NCBI GenBank assembly: GCA_035651755.1
Contig: DASRFA010000018.1
Location: forward strand, 124,001-188,000
Direction: 5' to 3'
Length of the DNA stretch: 64,000 nt
DNA from: DASRFA01 sp035651755
GTDB taxonomy: Bacteria; Desulfobacterota; Binatia; UBA12015
Made by a program: the position numbers and the translations under genes. The stretch's first letter is position 1; each line of letters starts with the position of its first letter. This document shows positions 8,520 through 16,843 of the stretch, piece after piece. A model generated the notes under the pieces. The model was not told the DNA's origin. It made no database searches and saw only the letters and a program-made list of their open reading frames with translations.

Positions 8520-11500
8520 ATGCAGCTCGTTTCGGCCGTGGAGTCGGCTGGGGCGCGCCCCGGCCTGCGCTCCATGCCGATCGCGGGCCTCGCGGCGGCG
8601 TTCTTCCTCTCGGGGGTCGGCAGCCTCGCGCTCGAAGTCGTCTGGACGCGCGAGCTCCGGCTCGTCTTCGGCTCCACCACCCTGGCGGCGAGCACCATCC
8701 TCGTCGCGTACATGCTGGGGCTCGGGCTCGGGGGGCTCGCCGGCGGGCGGATCGCCAGCCGGCTCGCCAACGGCGTCCGCGCGTATGGGTGGGTCGAGAT
8801 CGCGATCGGTACCTACGCGCTCGCCGTGCCGTCGTTGCTCGGGCACTTCCCCGAGCTCACGCGCGCGTGGATCGGCGGGCTCGGCTTCTGGCCGGCGGCG
8901 CTGTCGCGCTTCGCGCTCGCGCTCACCATGCTCATCGTCCCGACCGTCCTCATGGGCGCGACGTTGCCGATGCTGGTCGCGACGGTCACTCGCAGCGATC
9001 CCCGGATCGGCAGCCGGACGGGCCTCCTCTACGGCGTCAACACGCTCGGCGCGGTGATCGGGGTCTTCCTCGCGACGTTCGCGCTCTTCCCGACGCTCGG
9101 TCTCTGGCGCACGAACCTCGCCGGTGCGCTGACGGACGTCGCCGTCGGCGCGTTCGCCATCCTCGTGCTCGCCCCGCACTACGAGCGCCGCGCGGACGAG
9201 GTCCCGGCGACGCCGCGCGACCACGCGAAGGACGCCGACGCGACCGAGCGCGGCCGCGCCGACGGCGACGCGTCGCAACGCGCTTCCGATCGCGACGAGC
9301 TGCACGGGCGCAGCGTCGCGCCGTTCCTGGTCGCGTACGGCGTGATCGGCTTCACCGCGCTCGTCTACGAGGTCGCCTGGAACCGGGCCCTGTCGATGGT
9401 GCTCGGGTCCTCGATCCACGCCTTTGCGGCGATGCTGGGCGCGTTCCTGACCGGCATCGGCGCGGGCAGCCTGATCGTCGAGCGACGGGTAGACCGGATG
9501 GAGCGTCCCGTGGCCGCGGTCGTCCGAGGCCTGTGGGCGCTGGCTGGCTTCGCGCTCGCGACGACGCTCGTCCTGCCGTACCTCGCCGACGTCTTCACGG
9601 CCGCCGTCGCGCACCTCGGGCTCGGAGCCGCGAGCATCGTCACCGTCCAGGTCGGGCTGTCGGTCATGGCGATGCTGCCCGCGACCCTCGTCCTCGGCGC
9701 GCTCTTCCCGCTCGTAGCGCGGATCGTCGCGCGCGCCATGGGCGACGGCGGCCGTGCGGTCGGGCGCGTGTACTTCGCGAACACGATGGGCTCGGCGAGC
9801 GGCGCGTTCGCCGCCGGCTTCCTGATGATTCCCGCGCTCGGCATCGACGGCACGCTCGTGCTGGCGTGCGCGCTCGACCTGGCGGCCGCGGGCACGCTGA
9901 TCCTCTGCGATCGCGGTCGCCGGAAGGGAGTCGCGCGTCCGGCGGCGCTCGCGTTCGCGAGCGCGGCGCTCCTCCTCGCGGTGCCGCTGCCGTTCGATCG
10001 CGAGGCGCTGACGCGCGGGCCCTTCAAGCGGCCGGAGGACGCGATCGACTTCGGCATCCAGCTGCGCGCGCTCGAAGGCGTCCGGCGGCCGGAGCTGGTC
10101 TTCTACCGCGACGGGCTGAACAGCACCGTCTCGGTGCACCGCCAGCCCGGCGTGGTGTACCTCAAGGTGAACGGCAAGACCGACGCCTCCACCGGCATCG
10201 ACATGCCGACCCAGGTGACGATCGGGCACGTGCCGTTCCTCTTCGGCCCGCCGGCGAAGAAGGTGCTCATCGTCGGCTTCGCGTCGGGGGTCACGGTCGG
10301 CTCCGCCACCCGCCATCCCGTCGAGCGGATCGACGTCGTCGAGATCGAGCCCGCGATGCTCGAGGCATCGCGCTGGTTCGAGCCCCGGAACGGAACCCCG
10401 CGCGCGGACGCGCGCGTCCGGGTCATCGTCGACGACGGGCGATCGTTCCTCGCGTCCACGCGCGAGAAGTACGACATCATCATCTCCGAGCCGTCGAACC
10501 CGTGGATCAGTGGCGTGTCGAACCTCTTCACGCGCGAGTACTTCCGCGCCGCGCGCGAGGCGCTCGCGCCGGGCGGCCGGCTCGCGCAGTGGATCCAGCT
10601 GTATTCGCTCACGCCGGAGGCGGTCGCGTCGATCGTCGCGTCGCTGCGCGCGGAGTTCCCCTACGTCTACGGCTTGTCGACGACCGGCGACGGCCCGGAC
10701 CTGATCCTGCTCGCGAGCGAGCGCCCGATGGGCGCCGCGGATCTGCCGGTCTGGGAGGCGCTGCCGGCCGGCGTGCGCCGCGACCTCGAGCGCACCGGAA
10801 ACTTCTCGACCGCCGACCTGTGGAGCCTCGTGCGGCTTCTCCCCTCGGACACCGCCCGGTTCGCGTCGCGCGCCCCGGTCGAGAACACGGACGACGACCT
10901 CTACGTCGAGCTCACCGCACCGCGGGCGCTCTACACGGACACGCTGCCCGCGAACTGGGCGGAGATCGCGCGCGCGCGCCGGGCCGTGCTGCCGCTCCTC
11001 GAGCAGCTCGGCGTGCCGCTCGATCGCGACGCGGTCGGCGAGATCGCGTTCTCGTACGCGCGCGCGCGCGACGACGCCGCGGCCGCGGACGGAATCGTCG
11101 GAACCGCGCTGCGCGAGGGCAAGACCGGAAACGCCCTCGCGACCGCGGTCGAGGTGGGCCGCCGCCTCGCCGGAACGGACGGGTTCTCGGCCGCCTCCCA
11201 GCTCGCCGCGGCCGACGAGGCGGTCGCGCTCGCGCCCGCGGCATTCGCGCCCCGCCTCGTGCGCGGCGAGGTCCGGCTCGACGCCAGCGACCCGGCGGGC
11301 GCGCTCGCCGACGCGGACGCCGCGCTCGTCATCCGCCCCGACGACCCGCGCGCTCGTCTCCTGCGATGGCGCGCTCTGCAGCGGCAGGGCCGCCTCGCGG
11401 AAGCGGCGGTCGAGATGCGGCTCGTCCTCGAGTCGCCGATGATCGAGGTCGAGCCGACCCTCCGGCGCGGCGAGATCCATCTCGCGGCAGCCGCCGGGCG

Positions 11501-11834
11501 GCCGGCGGACGCGGCCGCGATGGCCGACCGCTATCTGCGAGAGGAAGATCCCGGCTGGATCGAGGGCTGGCGCCTCCTGGCGGCGCAGCAGGACGCGCTC
11601 GGGCACGCGGAAGACGCCGCGCGCGCGCGTCGCAACGCCGAGCTCGCGTTCGAGAACCGCTCGCTGTCGGCCGTCAAGCGCGCGCGGGTCGCCCTCTGGA
11701 ACGGTCGCACGCGCGAGGCGGCGGACCTGCTCGGTGCGGTGCTCGCGGTCGACCCGGAGAACAGGCTCGCCCGGAGCGACCTGCGAGCGCTCGGGGCGGC
11801 GCGCGACGAGGGAGCGGCGCCGGCAGCCCGGTGA
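8520..11834 (+). CDS. Membrane-embedded spermidine synthase-like protein with TPR tail
   Basis: A 1104-residue fusion. Residues about 20-480 hold many hydrophobic helices in an MFS-like arrangement with a repeated Gly-rich pattern (LGLGLGGLAGGRIAS and TGIGAGSLIVE). About 560-720 is a spermidine-synthase/SAM-binding domain: VLIVGFASGVTVGS, VVEIEPAMLEA, VIVDDGRSFL, SEPSNPWISGVSNLFT. From about 870 there are TPR-like helical repeats. Such fused MFS/spermidine synthases are common in soil bacteria, but their substrates are unknown, and classic aminopropyltransferase activity is not assured. I start at ATG 8520 with GAGAGG adjacent; GTG 8481 and ATG 8574 are alternatives. Confidence 0.85.
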   Translation: MQLVSAVESAGARPGLRSMPIAGLAAAFFLSGVGSLALEVVWTRELRLVFGSTTLAASTILVAYMLGLGLGGLAGGRIASRLANGVRAYGWVEIAIGTYALAVPSLLGHFPELTRAWIGGLGFWPAALSRFALALTMLIVPTVLMGATLPMLVATVTRSDPRIGSRTGLLYGVNTLGAVIGVFLATFALFPTLGLWRTNLAGALTDVAVGAFAILVLAPHYERRADEVPATPRDHAKDADATERGRADGDASQRASDRDELHGRSVAPFLVAYGVIGFTALVYEVAWNRALSMVLGSSIHAFAAMLGAFLTGIGAGSLIVERRVDRMERPVAAVVRGLWALAGFALATTLVLPYLADVFTAAVAHLGLGAASIVTVQVGLSVMAMLPATLVLGALFPLVARIVARAMGDGGRAVGRVYFANTMGSASGAFAAGFLMIPALGIDGTLVLACALDLAAAGTLILCDRGRRKGVARPAALAFASAALLLAVPLPFDREALTRGPFKRPEDAIDFGIQLRALEGVRRPELVFYRDGLNSTVSVHRQPGVVYLKVNGKTDASTGIDMPTQVTIGHVPFLFGPPAKKVLIVGFASGVTVGSATRHPVERIDVVEIEPAMLEASRWFEPRNGTPRADARVRVIVDDGRSFLASTREKYDIIISEPSNPWISGVSNLFTREYFRAAREALAPGGRLAQWIQLYSLTPEAVASIVASLRAEFPYVYGLSTTGDGPDLILLASERPMGAADLPVWEALPAGVRRDLERTGNFSTADLWSLVRLLPSDTARFASRAPVENTDDDLYVELTAPRALYTDTLPANWAEIARARRAVLPLLEQLGVPLDRDAVGEIAFSYARARDDAAAADGIVGTALREGKTGNALATAVEVGRRLAGTDGFSAASQLAAADEAVALAPAAFAPRLVRGEVRLDASDPAGALADADAALVIRPDDPRARLLRWRALQRQGRLAEAAVEMRLVLESPMIEVEPTLRRGEIHLAAAAGRPADAAAMADRYLREEDPGWIEGWRLLAAQQDALGHAEDAARARRNAELAFENRSLSAVKRARVALWNGRTREAADLLGAVLAVDPENRLARSDLRALGAARDEGAAPAAR

Positions 11835-11867
11835 CCGGACGCGGCGCGCCCGGCCTGCGATCGTCCT

Positions 11868-12662
11868 TCAGGGCGCGGTCTGCGCGGTGCGCATGTGCGA
11901 CAGCACGAGGCGGAACGGGTCGTCGCCGACCCGCATCCCGCCCGAGAACGGGTGCTGCGTCTCGCGCACGAGGACCAGCGTGCCGGCGATCGTGCCGGCG
12001 AGCACCGCGGTGATGATCACCTGCGGGACGACGTGTCGCATCCCGAAGAAGTAGGTGAATGCGACGGTCGCGATGCCGAAGACGATCAGGAACGTCCAGA
12101 TCGGCGCCGGCAGGGCCGCGTGGATGTAGAGCAGGCGGTGGCGGCGCGCGTCCGCGAAGTCGTCGAGCTTCTCGAGCGTGTTCTGGTAGAGCGCGACCTC
12201 CCAGGCGTCCGACGGTCGATCCTCGAGCAGCGCCTTCCAGAGCGCGTAGTACTTCTCCTGCGTCGCTTGGCTCGAGTGGCCCGCGGTCATCGTCGCCCAC
12301 TCGTCCTGCACGACGCTCTCGGCATACGCCGCGACGGCGCTCTGCAGCCGGCTCCGTGCCGGCTCGTTGAAGCCCTCCGAGTGCCGGTAGAGGTCCCCGA
12401 GCGCGCTCGCCTCGAGCTCGGTCTGGGCGCGCGCCTGCTCGTAGCGCTCCCAGGAGGAGACGAGCACGAACGCGAGGATGATGCCGTAGAGGCCACCGAC
12501 GACCGCGAAGCAGACGCCCGCGACCTCGTGCTGCTGCTCGAGCGTCTCGACCGGGATGCGGCGTCGCACGATGACCAGCGCCGCGACAGACAGCACGACG
12601 AACGCGAGCGCGATCACGATCTCGACCCCCGCGACGACGAGTTCCCCGTCCACATCCACCAC
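11868..12662 (-). CDS. DUF4239 (bestrophin-like) membrane protein
   Basis: A 264-residue membrane protein with hydrophobic segments at about 12-35, 50-70, 185-205 and 210-232, flanking a soluble helical middle region. The motif GGLYGIILAFVLVSSWERYEQ after the second helix marks the DUF4239 family, which is distantly related to bestrophin channels; function is not established. The start is one of three closely spaced GTG codons (12662, 12659, 12653); AAGGGAGG upstream fits the second or third better. It is convergent with the preceding spermidine-synthase gene, with 33 bp between stops. Confidence 0.8.
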   Translation of the reverse strand: MVDVDGELVVAGVEIVIALAFVVLSVAALVIVRRRIPVETLEQQHEVAGVCFAVVGGLYGIILAFVLVSSWERYEQARAQTELEASALGDLYRHSEGFNEPARSRLQSAVAAYAESVVQDEWATMTAGHSSQATQEKYYALWKALLEDRPSDAWEVALYQNTLEKLDDFADARRHRLLYIHAALPAPIWTFLIVFGIATVAFTYFFGMRHVVPQVIITAVLAGTIAGTLVLVRETQHPFSGGMRVGDDPFRLVLSHMRTAQTAP

Positions 12663-12720
12663 CGCCTCCCTTCGCGCCGCGCCCGTCTCGCGACGCGCGC
12701 GGCGCCGCCTCCGCTCCGCG

Positions 12721-13911
12721 CTACGCGCCCGCGATCAGGCCCGCGAGATTGTCGCGCAGGATGCGCCGTCGATCGGCCTCGCTCAAGCCGCCGAGCTCGT
12801 CGGCGAACTCGGCCGGCCAGAGGAGCCCCTCGGGGTGCGGGTAGTCCGACCCGCACAGCACGCGGTCGGCTCCGATCTCGTGCGCGAGCGCGACGCAGTC
12901 GTCCTCGTAGAAGGGAGTGACCCAGACGTTCTGCTTGAACATCTCGCTCGGCTTCGCGGGAGGCGCGCCGAACCGCCACATGTCGCGGCTCGCGAGCCGG
13001 GCGATGTGGTCGAGCTTCCGGACGAGCGGCGCCACCCAGGCCGAGCCGTACTCGACGCTCAGGACCTTCAGGCGCGGAAAGCGGCCGAAGACGTTGTCCG
13101 CGATGAGGGCCGTCAGCGTGTCGGCGATCGGCCGCTCGGTGAACGAGAGGTAGTACTCCATCAGCGAGTGGCGGTGGCTCGGCGGATGCGCCCGGAGGCC
13201 CCACGGCACGTTGTACATCTCGCTGAAGGGCGTCCGCCCGATGTGGTAGACGACGTTCACGCCCGCTTCCTGGACGCGCGCCCAGAACGGATCGAACGCG
13301 GGATCGCCCGGTGAGCGACCGTCCACCGGCCCGGCCGTCACGATCACGAACCGGCAGCCGCGCGCGAGCAGGCGCTCGAGCTCGGCGATCGCCTCGCGGA
13401 GGTCGAGGAGCGAGAGCAGCGGCGCGCCGTAGATCCGGCCGTCGGCGCCGAAGCCCCAGTCCTCCTCGAGCCAGCGGTTGAACGCGCGCAGGCTCGGGTA
13501 GAGGACGTCGGGCGTCTCGCGCAGCTGCGGCTCGACGCCGACGCCCGCGGTCGGGAGGATGAGGCACGCCTCGACGTCCTGCTCGTCCATGCGCGCGAGG
13601 CGCGCCTTGCGATCGACGAACTCCGGCACCGCGAGCCCGTCGATCGCGTTCAGGTTCGGGCTCCCGCCCTCCTCGGTGAGGCCGCGGAGGAACGCCTTCA
13701 TCGCACCCGGCGGGCCGATGTGGTCGCCCGCCGCGACGCTGAAGAAGTGGCACCGCTCGTCGCCGACGTACATGCGCGCGGGACCCTTGCCTCGCCGGTC
13801 GACCCAGACCGTGCGATCGCGCCACTTCGCCTCGATGTGGCGGGTGAAGCAGTCGTCGGGCTCGTAGTAGTGGTTGTCGGCGTCGAAGATGCGGTAACCG
13901 AGATCGGCCAT
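12721..13911 (-). CDS. Amidohydrolase family protein (TIM-barrel, amidohydrolase 2)
   Basis: A 396-residue metal-dependent hydrolase or decarboxylase of the amidohydrolase-2 family. The metal ligands are visible: FDADNHYYEP (Asp12, His14), HIGRTPFSEMYN (His near 223) and CGSDYPHPEG (Asp near 354). This subgroup, often several copies per genome in mycobacteria and uncultured soil lineages, acts in aromatic or steroid catabolism, but no substrate can be assigned here. The ATG at 13911 has GAGGA 9 bases upstream. A possible -10 (TATAGG) lies about 60 bp upstream in the 117-bp gap before the O-methyltransferase stop. Confidence 0.85.
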   Translation of the reverse strand: MADLGYRIFDADNHYYEPDDCFTRHIEAKWRDRTVWVDRRGKGPARMYVGDERCHFFSVAAGDHIGPPGAMKAFLRGLTEEGGSPNLNAIDGLAVPEFVDRKARLARMDEQDVEACLILPTAGVGVEPQLRETPDVLYPSLRAFNRWLEEDWGFGADGRIYGAPLLSLLDLREAIAELERLLARGCRFVIVTAGPVDGRSPGDPAFDPFWARVQEAGVNVVYHIGRTPFSEMYNVPWGLRAHPPSHRHSLMEYYLSFTERPIADTLTALIADNVFGRFPRLKVLSVEYGSAWVAPLVRKLDHIARLASRDMWRFGAPPAKPSEMFKQNVWVTPFYEDDCVALAHEIGADRVLCGSDYPHPEGLLWPAEFADELGGLSEADRRRILRDNLAGLIAGA

Positions 13912-14028
13912 GGCGGGTCCTCGCGAAATGCCGGCCGGAGCGTCGCTGCACCGCCCGCGACGGTCCCTATACATCGCGCGCCGAGCCACGGCAGCGGGGC
14001 GCGGCCGCCTCGTGCGAGCGACACCGCC

Positions 14029-15039
14029 TCAAGGCTTCCGGCCGGTGACGACGCTCCAGTAGCCCAGCGCCGGACGGGCGCGGACGTCCTGGAAGCCCGC
14101 CTCGGCGAGCAGCGCGACGAGCTCCCGGCCGGAGTACTGCTGGCCCTCCGTCCAGACGAGCATCGCGAGGTTGTACGCGGCGGCGGCGAGCGGGCGATGC
14201 TTGTCCTCGTCGAAGAGCATCTCGTGGACGACGATCGTTCCACCCGCGGGCAGCGACTCGAAGCTCTTCCGCGCGAGGAAGCGACCCTTCTCGGGCGGCC
14301 AGTCGTGGAAGACGTCGGCGTAGAAGTGCAGGTCCGCGCTCGGGAACGGATCGCTCCAGACGTCCGCGCCGTGGACCGCGACGCGGTCGGCGAGGTCGGC
14401 GTCCGCGACGACCTCGCGCGCCACCTCGAGCACCGCCGGACGATCGAGCACGATCGCGCTCAGGTGCGGCCACCGGCGAGCCGCCGCGACCGCATGGACG
14501 CCGGACCCGCCGGCGACGTCGAGCAGGACGCGATGCGCCGACAGCTCGACGAGCTCGGGCCACGCGCGAGCGGCGCCGGCGCTGTGGCCGTGCATGCCGC
14601 GCGTGAACGCGTGCGCGAGCGCGGTCTGCTGCTCGAGCGACGCGAACAGCGGATCGCCGCCGAACACCTGCGAGGCGTTCTGCTCGACCGCCGCGCGCAC
14701 GGCGCGAGTGGAGAACACGTCCTCGTTCGCGATCAGCATGTCGAGGAAGCCGGCGAAGGGGGACGGGCTCGCCGCCACGAGGTACTCGCGCGCCACCGGT
14801 GCGAGCTCGTAGAGCCCGTCGCGCGCCTCGAGCAGCCCGCAGGCGACGCACGGCGCGACGAGTGCGCGCGCCGCGCGCCGCTCGACGCCGAGCGCCTCGC
14901 ACAGCTCGCGGAGCGTTCGGGGCTCGGCCGCGAGCGCCTCGAAGAGGCCGAGCTGGTGCGCCACGAGCAGCGCGCGGAATCCGAGGTGGCCGAAGAGGAG
15001 GTCCCAGAGAGGTCGCTCGTCGCATGCGGGGTGCGTCAT
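14029..15039 (-). CDS. SAM-dependent O-methyltransferase (Methyltransf_2 family)
   Basis: A 336-residue methyltransferase of the plant caffeate/acetylserotonin type. It has an N-terminal winged-helix dimerisation domain (LGLFEALAAEPRTLRELCEALG) and a C-terminal Rossmann domain with SAM motif DVAGGSGVHA near residue 175, LDRPAVLEVA, and FHDWPPEKGRFL. The position of the catalytic His of this family corresponds to DVFHDWPP. Substrate unknown; in bacteria such enzymes modify polyketides, carotenoids or phenolics. It is transcribed divergently from the winged-helix regulator at 15123, which may control it. Confidence 0.85.
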   Translation of the reverse strand: MTHPACDERPLWDLLFGHLGFRALLVAHQLGLFEALAAEPRTLRELCEALGVERRAARALVAPCVACGLLEARDGLYELAPVAREYLVAASPSPFAGFLDMLIANEDVFSTRAVRAAVEQNASQVFGGDPLFASLEQQTALAHAFTRGMHGHSAGAARAWPELVELSAHRVLLDVAGGSGVHAVAAARRWPHLSAIVLDRPAVLEVAREVVADADLADRVAVHGADVWSDPFPSADLHFYADVFHDWPPEKGRFLARKSFESLPAGGTIVVHEMLFDEDKHRPLAAAAYNLAMLVWTEGQQYSGRELVALLAEAGFQDVRARPALGYWSVVTGRKP

Positions 15040-15084
15040 GGCGCGGAGCCTCGCATGCAGGCGGGCCGTCCGTCTCAAGACGGC

Positions 15085-15112
15085 TGTAAGAAACGTTCAG
15101 GATTGTTGTAAG
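15085..15112. promoter_or_regulatory. TGTAAG direct repeat, 22-bp spacing, in divergent promoter
   Basis: Two copies of TGTAAG begin at 15085 and 15107, exactly two DNA helical turns apart, in the 83-bp gap between the O-methyltransferase and the winged-helix regulator. The stretch is visibly A+T-richer than its surroundings. Direct-repeat sites with helical spacing are typical for OmpR/CadC winged-helix proteins, so I infer an autoregulatory operator. Confidence 0.4.
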
Positions 15113-15122
15113 GTCGCGCGCG

Positions 15123-16826
15123 ATGCGAGAGCGCATCGACCGCTGCTGGGAGTTCGGGCAGTTCCGCCTGCGCGAGGCGGACGCGGAGCTGCTCCGGGAC
15201 GGGCAGCGCGTCGCGCTCGCGCGAAAGGCGTTCGACACGCTGCTCGCGCTCGTCGAGCGCGCCGGCCACCTGGTGCCGAAAGACGAGCTCATGCGCCGGG
15301 TCTGGCCGGACGCCGTCGTCGAGGAGGCGAACCTCGCCAACAACGTCTCCCTCCTGCGGCGCGTTCTCGGCGACCCCCGCATCATCGAGACCGTGCCCGG
15401 CCGCGGGTATCGCTTCGCCGCGCCCGTCCGCGAGACCGCGGTGACGCAAGCGGAGCCGCCGTCGGTCGCCGTGCTGCCGTTCCGCGTCCTGGGCGCGGCC
15501 GACGACGAGTACCTGGGGCTCGGCTTCGCGGACGCGCTCATCACCCGCCTCGCGACGGTGCGCGGCCTGCGCGTGCGGCCGACGAGCGCGGTCGCGCGCT
15601 GGACCTCCCCGGCCGACCCGCTGGCGGTCGGCCGCGCCCTCCGCGTCGGCGCGGTCCTGGAGGGGACGATCCGGGTCGCGGCCGAGCGCATCCGGGTGAC
15701 GGCGCAGCTCGTCGACGTCGAGGAGGCGTCGCCGCTCTGGACCGGCAAGTTCGACGAGCGGCTGAGCGACATCTTCGCCGTCGAGGACGCGATCAGCGAG
15801 CGCATCGCGCGCTCCCTCTCCGAGGCCGTGCTCGGCGACGACGCCGACCCGCTGCGCGAAACCCGCAACAGCGAGGCGCATCGCCTGTACCTGAAGGCGC
15901 GCTACCTCCAGAGCAAGCTGACGCGCGACTCGCTCCGGAAGGCGATCGACGCGTTCACCGCGGCGGCCGAGATCGACGGCGCTTACGCGCGGGCGCACGC
16001 CGGGATCGCCGAATGCTGGTGCTGGCTGTCGCACTTCCACGTGTCGCCGCGTGAAGCGTTGCCGCGCGCGCGCGCCGCCGCCGAGCGCGCGCTCGCGCTC
16101 GACGAAGGCGTCGCCGAAGCGCACCTCGCGCTCGGCCTCGTCCGCATGTGGTACGACTGGGACTGGCGCTCCGCGGGAGCGGCGTATCGCCGCGCGCTCG
16201 ACCTCTCGCCCTCGCACGCCGCCGCGCACACCTGGTACGCCTTCGACTTGACGATCCAAGCGCGCCACGACGAGGCGATCGGCGTGGCGCGCCGCGCGCT
16301 CGCGCTCGACCCGCTGTCGCTTCCCGCGCGTGCCTGCCTCGGGTGGGTGCTCTATTGCGCGCGCCGCCCGCGCGACGTCGTCGCGGAGATGGAGCCCGCG
16401 ATCGAGCTCGATCCGGGCTTCTACCTGGCGCACTACGCGGTCGGGATCGCGCGCCTCCTCGCGGACGAGCCGACCGCCGCGATCGCGGCCCTCGCCGAAG
16501 GCGTGCGGCTGTCCGGTCGGAGTCCCGAGGTCGTGTCCGCGCTCGCGCACGCGCACGCGGTCGCCGGCGGAGACGACGAGGCCCGCCGGCTCCTCGCGGA
16601 GCTCGACGCGCGGAGCGAGCGCGGCGAGGTGTCGGCGTACCACGCCGCCGTCGTGCGGGCGGCGCTGGGCGAGGCCGACGGCGCGATTGCCGGCCTCGAG
16701 CGCGCGCTCGCCGAGAGGAGCGAGTGGCTGGTGTGGCTCGCGGTCGAGCCGCGGCTCGACGGGTTGCGCCGCGACCGGCGCTTCGCCCGCCTCGCCGAGC
16801 GCGTCGGGACGGTCGCCGCGCCGTAG
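15123..16826 (+). CDS. Winged-helix (Trans_reg_C) transcriptional regulator with TPR domain
   Basis: A 567-residue regulator. Residues about 9-100 are an OmpR/CadC winged helix: LARKAFDTLLALVERAGHLV, then the wing motif ETVPGRGYRF. Residues 113-225 form a FlgO/TolB-N-like alpha/beta domain (VAVLPFRVLG...DALITRLATV...VGAVLEGTIR). From about 250 to the end are TPR repeats, including NSEAHRLYLKARYLQSK. No transmembrane segment is seen, so unlike CadC it is cytosolic. No receiver domain is present, so the signal is likely a ligand or protein bound by the TPRs. Its start follows an A+T-rich direct repeat. Confidence 0.85.
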   Translation: MRERIDRCWEFGQFRLREADAELLRDGQRVALARKAFDTLLALVERAGHLVPKDELMRRVWPDAVVEEANLANNVSLLRRVLGDPRIIETVPGRGYRFAAPVRETAVTQAEPPSVAVLPFRVLGAADDEYLGLGFADALITRLATVRGLRVRPTSAVARWTSPADPLAVGRALRVGAVLEGTIRVAAERIRVTAQLVDVEEASPLWTGKFDERLSDIFAVEDAISERIARSLSEAVLGDDADPLRETRNSEAHRLYLKARYLQSKLTRDSLRKAIDAFTAAAEIDGAYARAHAGIAECWCWLSHFHVSPREALPRARAAAERALALDEGVAEAHLALGLVRMWYDWDWRSAGAAYRRALDLSPSHAAAHTWYAFDLTIQARHDEAIGVARRALALDPLSLPARACLGWVLYCARRPRDVVAEMEPAIELDPGFYLAHYAVGIARLLADEPTAAIAALAEGVRLSGRSPEVVSALAHAHAVAGGDDEARRLLAELDARSERGEVSAYHAAVVRAALGEADGAIAGLERALAERSEWLVWLAVEPRLDGLRRDRRFARLAERVGTVAAP

Positions 16827-16843
16827 CGCTCGCGAGCGGCCCC

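Noticed and set aside
7938..11606. 1222-codon open frame on the minus strand
   Set aside because: Antisense to the membrane spermidine-synthase gene. The translation is an Arg/Asp/Glu/Ala-rich mixture without motifs, a known artefact of G+C-rich third codon positions.
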